From NCBI GenBank assembly GCA_038238555.1, contig JBBRXP010000095.1, forward strand, positions 1 to 21,984: 21,984 bases of DNA, in the 5' to 3' direction. Under the pieces are notes generated by a model. That model did not search any database and was not told where the DNA came from. It was given only the letters and a program-made list of their open reading frames with translations. How positions within the stretch are numbered: the stretch's first letter is position 1; the number at the start of each line of letters is the position of its first letter. The DNA is from JANNXQ01 sp038238555. GTDB taxonomy: Bacteria; Verrucomicrobiota; Verrucomicrobiia; Chthoniobacterales; Chthoniobacteraceae. The position numbers were made by a program, and so were the translations under genes. Below, in pieces: positions 13,587-21,600 of the stretch.

Positions 13587-15233
13587 ATGCCCGCTCCCGA
13601 AAAGCCCGACTTCAAGCCGAAGCTCCGCGACGCGCCGCACAAGCCGGGCGTATACCTCATGCGCGACCGTTTTCAACGCGTCATTTACGTCGGCAAGGCG
13701 CGCAGCCTTCGCAAGCGGCTCGCGCAATACTTCATGCCGTCGCGGGCCATGCGCGCCGATCTCAAGACCACCGCGCTCATCGAGGCCATCTGGGATTTTG
13801 AATGGCACACCGTCGCCAGCGAACCCGAGGCGCTGCTGCTCGAGGGCCGGCTCATCAAGGAATTTCGCCCGCGTTACAACATCAGTTTTCGCGACGACAA
13901 ACGCTTCCTGCTCGTGAAGGTCGAGCTGCGCGACGAGTGGCCGCGGTTCCGTCTCACCCGCTTTAAGAATCCCGACGACGGCTGCCGCTACTTCGGCCCA
14001 TTCGCCCACGCCGGCGCACTGCGGCAGACGCTCAGTTTCATGCGAAAAAAATTCGGCGTGCTCACTTTTGGCCGCGGTGCGCCGACGCCGCGGGAGTTGA
14101 AAAGCTCGACCTACCAGGTGCCGATGAAGCTCGCCGAGATCACCGCCGAGCAGTACCGCGAGAGAGTGGAACGTGCGTGCGAATTCTTTGCCGGCCAGTC
14201 CAAGGAACTGCTCGCGCCGCTCGAAGAAGAGATGCGGAAAGCCGCGGTGGCGCTGGATTTCGAGCGCGCCGCCGAGTTGCGCAACATGCTCGACGATCTG
14301 CGCAAGACCACGAAGCCGATGGCCCGCTACACCCGCGGGATGCGCGGCAGGCTCAACACCGGGAGTGGCATCGCCCCCGCTGCCGACCTCGCCGAGCTTG
14401 CCGAAGCGCTCGGCCTCGGCGCGCCGCCGCGCCGGATGGAGTGCTTCGACATTTCCAACATCTCCACCACGCATGTAGTGGCGAGCATGGTGTGCTTCCT
14501 CGACGGCCGCCCCGCCAACTCCGAGTACCGCCGCTACCGCATCAAGTCCGTGAGCGGGCAGGATGACTTTGCGAGCATGGCCGAGGTGGTGCGGCGGCGG
14601 TATGCGCGAGTGCTCGGAGAAGGCGCGGAAGAAATGGAGGATTGGAGATTGAAAATTGAACATTTGCCTGGCGAGAACGCGGTGGATTTCTCGGGCGAAT
14701 ATTCGCAGGAGCAACCTGCGAAACAGGTCGAGCGTCTTGATGCCACGACTCCCAAATTTCCAATTTTCAATTCTCAATCCGCAATTCCCCACCCTCGTCT
14801 CCCCAGCCTCATCATCGTCGATGGCGGCAAGGGCCAGCTCAGTGCCGCGTGCCGCGAATTGCAGCGGTTGCGACTGCACGATGTGCCGATCGTCGGCCTC
14901 GCCAAAGAGTTCGAGGAAATTTACCAGCCCGGCCGCCCGCTGCCGCTGCGCCTGCCGCCCGACAGCGGCGCGCTCAAGCTCCTCCAGCGCATCCGCGACG
15001 AAGCGCACCGCTTCGCCAATGGCTACCACCAACTCCTCATGAAGCGTCGCATCGCCGAGAGCACGCTCGACGATTGCCCCGGCGTGAGCCAGCACCGCAA
15101 GCAGGCGTTGCTGCAAAAATTTGGCAGCGTCACCCGGCTCAAGCGCGCGAGCGTCGAGCAGATCGCAGAACTCGACGGCATCGGGCGCAAGCTGGCCGGG
15201 CAGATCGCGCAATTCCTCGCCGAGCGCGCATAG
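13587..15233 (+). CDS. uvrC: Excinuclease ABC subunit C (UvrC), Cys-less, with in-frame insertion
   Basis: This 548-residue nucleotide-excision-repair nuclease makes the two cuts at DNA lesions marked by UvrAB. Domains in order: GIY-YIG nuclease (GVYLM at 21-25, YVGKARSLRKR at 34-44); an interdomain region (about 155-190) where other UvrCs carry four Fe-S cysteines but this one has none; UVR/UvrB-binding helix pair (about 206-241); RNase H-like nuclease (CFDIS with Asp288, VDGGKGQLSA with Asp412, DEAHRF with the His); and two C-terminal helix-hairpin-helix motifs. Residues about 351-402 are an extra stretch encoded by inverted-repeat DNA, just before the Asp412 strand. The start ATG 13587 gives the usual UvrC N-terminus; a TTG five codons earlier is possible. 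The gene is divergent from tolB. Confidence 0.95.
   Translation: MPAPEKPDFKPKLRDAPHKPGVYLMRDRFQRVIYVGKARSLRKRLAQYFMPSRAMRADLKTTALIEAIWDFEWHTVASEPEALLLEGRLIKEFRPRYNISFRDDKRFLLVKVELRDEWPRFRLTRFKNPDDGCRYFGPFAHAGALRQTLSFMRKKFGVLTFGRGAPTPRELKSSTYQVPMKLAEITAEQYRERVERACEFFAGQSKELLAPLEEEMRKAAVALDFERAAELRNMLDDLRKTTKPMARYTRGMRGRLNTGSGIAPAADLAELAEALGLGAPPRRMECFDISNISTTHVVASMVCFLDGRPANSEYRRYRIKSVSGQDDFASMAEVVRRRYARVLGEGAEEMEDWRLKIEHLPGENAVDFSGEYSQEQPAKQVERLDATTPKFPIFNSQSAIPHPRLPSLIIVDGGKGQLSAACRELQRLRLHDVPIVGLAKEFEEIYQPGRPLPLRLPPDSGALKLLQRIRDEAHRFANGYHQLLMKRRIAESTLDDCPGVSQHRKQALLQKFGSVTRLKRASVEQIAELDGIGRKLAGQIAQFLAERA
14637..14785. repeat. Inverted-repeat insertion inside uvrC
   Basis: The left arm, at about 14638-14665 (GATTGGAGATTGAAAATTGA and on), pairs with the right arm 14753-14780 (CCAATTTTCAATTCTCAATC within it), 23 of 28 positions by hand. 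The spacer has its own hairpins, TCGCAGG...CCTGCGA (14703-14721) and the palindrome CGAATATTCG. The AT-rich arms stand out against the GC-rich gene. It is translated in frame as about 50 residues (from EMEDWRLKIEH to FPIFNSQSAIP) with no counterpart in typical UvrC. It looks like an intergenic mobile palindrome that landed in a tolerant loop. Confidence 0.75.
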
Positions 15234-15273
15234 AGCTACTGCCCCCCGCATCTGCAAACCCGCTCTCAGCCAT

Positions 15274-15328
15274 AACGATGTAGTGGCGGAGGAGAGCGGA
15301 TCGGAAACCGCGCTCCAACTGCATCGTT
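15274..15328. repeat. Hairpin repeat downstream of uvrC
   Basis: Outer arms AACGATGTAG (15274-15283) and CTGCATCGTT (15319-15328) pair with one mismatch. Inner GC-rich parts (GGAGAGCGG and CCGCGCTCC) pair around ATCGGAAA. It begins 40 bases after the uvrC stop. It may act as a uvrC terminator or be a dispersed palindromic repeat. No T run follows, so a classical terminator is not certain. Confidence 0.5.
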
Positions 15329-15375
15329 CCGTCTAAGGTTTCGGCGGGCTCATCCGTGTGTCTCCTTGGAACGCC

Positions 15376-16011
15376 ATGCCTCCCGACGCCCCCGAACTTA
15401 CTGCTCTGCTCGACCGCTACGAACGGCCATTGGTGCGTTACGCGCAAAGCATCCTCGGTGAACTCGAAGCGGCGCGCGACGTGGTGCAGGAGACGTTCAT
15501 TCGCTGGGTGCAACGCGGGCCGCGCGATGGCGGGCAAATGACGAATGACGAAGGTCGAATGACGAATGACGGAAACGGCGCGTCGGCGGACGACGGGGCG
15601 GGCCATTCGTCATTCGTCATTCGTCATTCGTCATTCCGCCATGCGGAAGCCTGGCTTTTCACCGTCACGCGCCATCGCGCGCTCGATGTCCTCCGCAAAA
15701 ACCGCCGCATCATTCCCATGCCACTCCCCGACGACCGCCCTTGTGAAGCGCCCGACCCCGCCGCGGCGCTCGAAAGCCGCGACTCGCAACGTTCGCTGCT
15801 GCGTCTGCTCGATGAACTCACGCCCAACCAGCGCGAAGTCATCCGGCTCAAATTCCAAAACGATCTTTCGTATCGCGAGATCGCGGAGGTCACGCAACTC
15901 AGCGAGACCAACGTCGGCTTTCTCCTGCACACCGGCTTGAAAAAACTCCGCGCGCTGCTCGCCGGGCGTGCGGAGGAAGACTTCGGCTTCAGCATCCGCC
16001 ACGCACTATGA
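15376..16011 (+). CDS. ECF-type RNA polymerase sigma factor with heptamer-encoded insertion
   Basis: This 211-residue extracytoplasmic-function sigma factor has sigma region 2 from about 14 (RYERPLVRYAQSIL, then DVVQETFIRWVQ at 35-46) to about 111 (HAEAWLFTVTRHRALDVLRK at 89-108). Region 4 is at about 143-196 (LDELTPNQREVIRLKFQNDLSYREIAEV...). Between them, residues 54-87 are an extra stretch (MTNDEGRMTNDG...HSSFVIRHSSF) encoded by heptamer repeats; most ECF factors have only a short loop there. The start ATG 15376 is chosen because it begins the conserved fold; a GTG six codons earlier is possible. Its TGA overlaps the ATG of the next gene (ATGA), which encodes a probable membrane anti-sigma partner, so the two are made together. 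Confidence 0.9.
   Translation: MPPDAPELTALLDRYERPLVRYAQSILGELEAARDVVQETFIRWVQRGPRDGGQMTNDEGRMTNDGNGASADDGAGHSSFVIRHSSFRHAEAWLFTVTRHRALDVLRKNRRIIPMPLPDDRPCEAPDPAAALESRDSQRSLLRLLDELTPNQREVIRLKFQNDLSYREIAEVTQLSETNVGFLLHTGLKKLRALLAGRAEEDFGFSIRHAL
15537..15635. repeat. Heptamer inverted-repeat insertion inside the sigma factor gene
   Basis: The left arm has five AATGACG-type units at 15537-15571; units 1, 2, 4 and 5 are exact and unit 3 (15551-15557) reads AAGGTCG. The right arm has four exact reverse-complement units ATTCGTC at 15605-15632 plus ATT. A 33-base GC-rich spacer lies between. In the sigma frame a perfect unit 3 would place TGA at 15553-15555; the actual bases are GGT. The right arm is open in every frame. 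Confidence 0.9.
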
Positions 16012-18476
16012 ACATCGACGACCCAAAACTCACCGCCTACGCACTCGACGAACTCGACACGGCCGAGCGTGCGGAGATCGAGGTATTGCTAAAAGAGGAA
16101 CCCGCGTTCGCCACCGAGATCGACGCGACGCGCACGATCGCCACGCAGCTTCGCAATGAATTGAACGCGGAAGAAGGCGCGCCGCTTTCACCGCCGCAGC
16201 GCGCGGAAATTTTCGCTGCGACGCGCGTCGTGTCGATTCCCCGCGCACGCCGGCCGTGGCTGGCGTTGGCGGCTGGGATCGCAATCATTGCAGCGCTCAC
16301 GGCGTTGATCGCGGGCAGGTTCATTCAGAAAAATTTCCATCGCCGGACGGAGCTCGCGATGAACTCCGTGCAGCAGCGCCCCGTCATTTTGAAAGAGATG
16401 CGCGCTGACGCGACGACCGCGGTGAATTTTCCAGGACAGGTGACGGCGGGCGACGCGGAGAAAAACAAAGTCGCATCCAGCACGACCATGCCACCGCCAC
16501 TTCCCGCATTGGAACTCGCGAGTCCCGAAGGTTCCATCGTCGTGGGAAGTGGAGCGTCAAACACGGTGTCCATTTCCCCTGCGGCACCGGGCGATGCGCC
16601 CGCATCGTTTGGCATTGCAGCTCCCATGCAGTCGCGGGGATCCGCTTCGAAGACACTAATCCTGTCGGGCGCGAATTCGGCAGGCTTGGCGAAAGCCGAA
16701 GGTGACACATGGGTGGTTAGCGACTCGGGCAACGTAAGAAGCTTCTCGGGCGCTTTGGTCCCGAACGAGTCGAACGCCGGTGACGGAGGGGCCCCGGCCC
16801 CGCAGCGTTTGGCGGGCAATTCTGGAGTCGTGATTCGGAGCGGTGGCGACGTACCCGCCAAGCAAGTGCGTTTGGAGACGTTCACCAAACCGGGTGCAGC
16901 CGCACCCAACACCATGCAAGGGCCAATGGGCGGTGGCGCGCTCGCGCTTGCAGCAAAGGACGGCAGACGCAAAGAGAAATTCGAAGATCAACTCGTCACA
17001 CTTTACTACGAGCAATCGCGGCCAGGACTCGAGCCATCCGCCGAACGCAATGGCAACACCGCGAGCTACGACGCAATCGCCGACAATGCCTTCCTCACTG
17101 TGAAGGACAATCCGCTCTCGACCTTCTCCATCGACGTGGACACCGCGAGCTATGCGAACGTGCGCCGCTTCCTCAATAACGGCCAGCTCCCGCCGAAAGG
17201 CGCGGTGCGCATCGAGGAAATGCTCAACTACTTCAGCTACGACTATCCGCAGCCCGCGGGCGATGCGCCTTTCTCCGCGACGATGGAAGTGGCCGCGTGT
17301 CCGTGGGCGCCGGAGCATCGGCTCGTGCGCATCGGATTAAGAGGGCGCGACCTCGCGCGCAGCGAACGGCCCGCGGTGAATCTCGTCTTTCTCATCGACG
17401 TGAGCGGCTCGATGTCCGCGCCGAACCGGCTCCCGCTCGTAAAGCAAAGTCTGCGGCTGCTCGTGGATCAATTGCGCGACGAAGACCGGGTGGCCATCGC
17501 CGTGTATGCCGGCGCAAGCGGCACGGTGCTCGAGCCCACGCGCGACAAACAGCGGATGCGCCACGCGCTCGACCGGCTCCAGGCGGGCGGCTCGACCAAT
17601 GGCGCGGCGGGCATCCAGCTCGCGTATCAGCTCGCGGAAAAGAGCTTCATCAAAAGCGGCACCAACCGTGTGATCCTCGCGACCGACGGCGATTTCAACG
17701 TGGGCGTCACCAACCAGAGCGAGCTCATCGACTTGATCGAAAAGAAAGCCAAGAGCGGCGTCTTCCTCACCGTGCTCGGCTTCGGCATGGATAATCTCAA
17801 GGACTCGACACTCGAAAAACTCGCCGACAAAGGCAACGGCAACTACGGCTACATCGACACTTTGCTCGAAGCGAAAAAGATGCTCGTCGAGCAAATGAAC
17901 GGCACGCTCTTCACCATCGCGAAGGACGTGAAAATCCAGGTCGAATTCAACCCCGCGCAAGCCGCCGCCTACCGGCTCATCGGCTACGAGAATCGGGTGA
18001 TGGCCAAGGAGGATTTCAACGACGACAAAAAGGACGCGGGCGAGATCGGCGCGGGCCACACCGTCACCGCGCTCTACGAGATCGTGCCCGCCGGTGCTTT
18101 CGCGCCGGGCGTCACGCAGCCGGTGGATGAGTTGAAATACTCAGCGGAGAAATCAGAAATCAGAAATCAGAAATCAGAAATGTCGCCCGAGCTCCTCACC
18201 CTCAAGCTCCGCTACAAGCAACCCGACGGCGACGTGAGCGCGAAGCTCGAATTCCCGCTCACCGACCGCGGCGAGACGTGGGAGAAATCCTCGCGCGATT
18301 TCCGGTGGGCCGCCGCCGTCGCGAGCTTCGGCATGTTGCTCCGCGACTCTCCGCACAAAGGCCGCACGACGTGGGACTCCGCGCTCGAACTCGCGCACGA
18401 AGGCAAAGCCGAAGACGGCACCGGCTACCGCGCCGAGTGCATCGCGCTGCTGGAAAAGGCGAGGGCGGTGAAGTAG
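16008..18476 (+). CDS. Membrane anti-sigma/von Willebrand A domain fusion protein (YfbK type)
   Basis: This protein has 822 residues. Residues 1-75 look like an anti-sigma N-terminus (LTAYALDELDTAERAEIEVLL), without a zinc Cys-His motif. One membrane helix follows at about 84-104, then a low-complexity Ser/Ala/Gly-rich linker to about 345. Next are the YfbK-type N-terminal VWA-associated segment (NPLSTFSIDVDTASYANVRRFL, about 365-386), a VWA domain with MIDAS residues Asp464, Ser466 and Ser468 (DVSGSMS), and a C-terminal YfbK-like region. It overlaps the sigma stop by four bases. The likely arrangement is a cytoplasmic sigma-binding end and a periplasmic metal-dependent adhesion domain, so ligand binding outside could control sigma release. 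That role is inference. Residues 715-725 are encoded by four AAATCAG heptamers. Confidence 0.9.
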   Translation: MNIDDPKLTAYALDELDTAERAEIEVLLKEEPAFATEIDATRTIATQLRNELNAEEGAPLSPPQRAEIFAATRVVSIPRARRPWLALAAGIAIIAALTALIAGRFIQKNFHRRTELAMNSVQQRPVILKEMRADATTAVNFPGQVTAGDAEKNKVASSTTMPPPLPALELASPEGSIVVGSGASNTVSISPAAPGDAPASFGIAAPMQSRGSASKTLILSGANSAGLAKAEGDTWVVSDSGNVRSFSGALVPNESNAGDGGAPAPQRLAGNSGVVIRSGGDVPAKQVRLETFTKPGAAAPNTMQGPMGGGALALAAKDGRRKEKFEDQLVTLYYEQSRPGLEPSAERNGNTASYDAIADNAFLTVKDNPLSTFSIDVDTASYANVRRFLNNGQLPPKGAVRIEEMLNYFSYDYPQPAGDAPFSATMEVAACPWAPEHRLVRIGLRGRDLARSERPAVNLVFLIDVSGSMSAPNRLPLVKQSLRLLVDQLRDEDRVAIAVYAGASGTVLEPTRDKQRMRHALDRLQAGGSTNGAAGIQLAYQLAEKSFIKSGTNRVILATDGDFNVGVTNQSELIDLIEKKAKSGVFLTVLGFGMDNLKDSTLEKLADKGNGNYGYIDTLLEAKKMLVEQMNGTLFTIAKDVKIQVEFNPAQAAAYRLIGYENRVMAKEDFNDDKKDAGEIGAGHTVTALYEIVPAGAFAPGVTQPVDELKYSAEKSEIRNQKSEMSPELLTLKLRYKQPDGDVSAKLEFPLTDRGETWEKSSRDFRWAAAVASFGMLLRDSPHKGRTTWDSALELAHEGKAEDGTGYRAECIALLEKARAVK
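18150..18177. repeat. Four exact AAATCAG heptamers inside the VWA gene
   Basis: Four uninterrupted AAATCAG units start exactly on a codon boundary and encode KSEIRNQKSE within the C-terminal region. This orientation has no stop in any frame, while the reverse complement would contain TGA. The AT-rich block stands out from the GC-rich gene. Confidence 0.95.
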
Positions 18477-18612
18477 CCGCGACGCTTCTCCCTCCCTGCA
18501 CGCCGCCGCCTTCGCGGGAAAAAAAGGGCTGGACTCTCGAGCGCTGATCGGACATTAAACGCCCGCCGATTTCCCAGTCGGGTTCTCTCAGATCAACCCC
18601 CCTTCGAGCATC
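18477..18612. other. Intergenic gap before the metalloprotease gene
   Basis: These 136 bases separate the VWA stop from the metalloprotease start. Nothing firm is visible: no T-run terminator, no shared repeat, and no clear -35/-10 pair. It presumably holds the protease promoter. Confidence 0.4.
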
Positions 18613-21600
18613 ATGAGCAGGAGAATTCAAATCGCTGTCGCCGCGCTCCTCGCGGCCGTTGGTCTGGTGTGGTGGTGGATGCCGGAACGGCCAGAGCCAG
18701 TCGGCGCCCGGGACCAAATGACGTGGGCGCGCGATGCCACTCCGGCGGCTGCGCCGCCTGAAGCGGCCGGCATTTCACCGAGTCCCGCCCCGCCAGCGGT
18801 GCTCGCGGCCGAGTCGGCGGGGCCGATCGCGGGCTTCCGCGCGTGGTCGCGGGAATTCCTCGCGGCGACTCCGGCGGACCGGCTTGCCCTCGTGGCCGAG
18901 GGCGCGCGCTGGGCCGAGGCGCGCCGGCCTGTGTTCAAGGCGCTCATCCAGGACGATCCGCGCCGCGCCCTCGAGGAGGCGGTGCCGATGGGGGTGCGCC
19001 AGCAGTTGCCTCCGGACATCGTCGCGCGGCTCGAGGAGCGCGTGAATCGCCGCGCGGAACTGCGCGTGTGGCAGGGCGTGCCCGCGCCGGGCGAAGCGCC
19101 GCCGGCCACTACGCTCACGCATCGCATTGCGGCTTTCGCGGATGGAAAAGCCTACGCCGCGAATGTCTTCGGCCGCCGCGCACAGGACACGATCGGGACG
19201 CGCAACGACGCGCTCAACGGCGTGGCGCTCGACAATCAATTCGCCGTGAGCGAGGAGCCGGCGCGCGCGATGGAGCCGGGCGAGCGGCCCGATCCGGCAA
19301 AGAGCATCGTCACTTCCTGCCCCGTGTCGGGAAAAGCGGTGGTGGCCGCGAATCAAGCGCTGGAGCCGATCCCCGGCGCGGCCATCGCGATCGAGACGCC
19401 GGAGCAGGTCGTCTATCTCTGCGGCGGCTACCACAAGGACACGTTTTACCAGGATTACTTTTACGCCGAGGGCGGAACGGGCGGGCCGGTGCCGATCACG
19501 GGCATCCTGCCCGCGGCGCCGACTCCGGCGCTCGGCGTCGTGAAGATTCTTTTTTATCCCGTGACCTTTGCGGATCAGAACGAAATCCCGACCACCGAGA
19601 GCAAGTGCTACGAGATCATGCGCGACGTGGCGGATTACTACGCGAAGTCCTCGTATGGCCGGCTCACCACGCTCACGACCGTGACGCCGCCGATCAAACT
19701 GCCGCACACCGAAGCGTGGTACGTACAGAAGGACACCTCCAACGGCGGCACCGTTGATGGCCTCACGCTCGAGCGCGACCACGCGCGCGAGGAGGCGCGC
19801 AAGCTCGGCTACGATTGGAACGACTACCACGCCACCGTCCTGCGCCTCAAAGGCGGACCGCGCGCGGTGGGCGGCTGGGGCGGCGCGGGCAGCGTGATCA
19901 TTTACGGCGACAGCGTGGGCGTGACGGCGCACGAGATCGGCCACTCCTTCGGCCTGGCGCACGCGAACTTCTGGGACACCTCCGGCACCAGCGCCATCGG
20001 CGCGGGCACGAATGCGGAGTACGGCGACATCTTCGACGTGATGGGCGGCGGCGGCGTGCCGGTGGATCAATACAACGCGCAGGCGAAAAATCAGATCAAG
20101 TGGCTGACCGACGACTACGTCGCCGACATCACGCAGAGCGGCCTTTACCGCGTGTTCGCGTTCGATCAGACGCTGCTCAATCCCGCGCAGCGCTACGCCA
20201 TTCGCATCCTCAAGGACACGCAGCGCACCTACTGGGGCGAGGTGCGGCAGCTCTACAACGGCAACGCCACACGCCCGTGGGCGGACAAGGGCCTCATCCT
20301 CGGCTGGCGCTTCCCGAATGGCGGCGCGACCAATGTGCAACTCATCGACACCACGCCCGGCTCGCCCTTTGCCAAGGACGACTCGCCGATTTCGCTGGGC
20401 CGCACGTTTTCGGATTTCGAGAGCGGCATTCACATCACCACCGTGGAGGTGAGCGCGACGACGCCGAAGTGGGTGGACGTGGTGGTGTATCTCGGGCAGT
20501 TCCCCGGCAATCGCGCGCCGACGCTCGCGCTCGCGGCATCCGCGGAGACCGTGCCGACGGGAGCGGCCGTGACTTTCACCGCCACGGCGAGCGACGCGGA
20601 CGGCGATGCGCTGGCGTATGCGTGGCAGCACTTCGGCGATACCTCGAATGCCGGGCGCATCGTCTCGCCAAATGCACCTTCGATCACGCGCACCTTTGCC
20701 ACGGCGGGCAGCTACGTGGTGGCCTGCACGGTGTCGGATATGAAAGGCGGCACCGTCACGCGCTCGAAGCTCATCACCGTGGGCAATGGCAATTCGCGCT
20801 TCACCATCTCGGGGCGCGTGACCTCGGGCGGCGTGGGACTGGCCGACGTGATCCTCACGGCCAATGCCGCCAATGCCGTGGTCACGGACAGCGACGGCTA
20901 CTACACGATCCCCAATCTCACCGCGAATACCTACACGATGACGGCGCTGCTCTCCGGCTACACGTTCAGCGAAGTCTTCGATAACAGCGTGACGGTCGGG
21001 CCGAATTTCACCGGCGCGAATTTCGACGCGGACCAAACGCCGCGCGTGAGCATCGCCGCGACCATCCCCGCGGCGAGCGAGACGGGGCCAACTAATGGCC
21101 GCTTCACCTTCACGCGCACCGGCGACATTTCGCAGCCGCTCGTGGTGAACGTAAACACCGCGCTGGGAACGGCGACGAAAACCAGCGACTATACTTTTTC
21201 TCCCGATTACGTCGCGGGCAGCCAGGGCTTCAGCAACTTCACCATCCCCGCCGATTCGGCGAGCCTCGATGTGACGGTCGCGGTGGTGAACGACGCCGTC
21301 GCGGAAGGCCCGGAGACGGTGATCCTGCAACTCGGCCCCGGCAACGGCTACCTCGTCACCAGCGCGAGCGCGGCCACCGTGGCCATCGCCGACAACGACA
21401 CCGCGCTTCCAAAAGTGAGCGTGGCCGCGACGAACCCGGAGACCGTCGAGAACTCCGGCTCGCCGGCGACGATCACGTTCACCCGCACCGGCGCGACCAC
21501 GAGCGCGCTCGCGGTGAACTACGCGGTGAGCGGGACCGCCAGTTCCGGTTCGGATTTTACGCCGCTCGCGGGCAGCGTGAGCATCCCGATCGGCGCGGCG

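Noticed and set aside
13125..15257. Upstream extension of the tolB frame through the uvrC region
   Set aside because: It is antisense to uvrC, and the TolB signal peptide at 13124 gives a clear start; the extension has no family resemblance.
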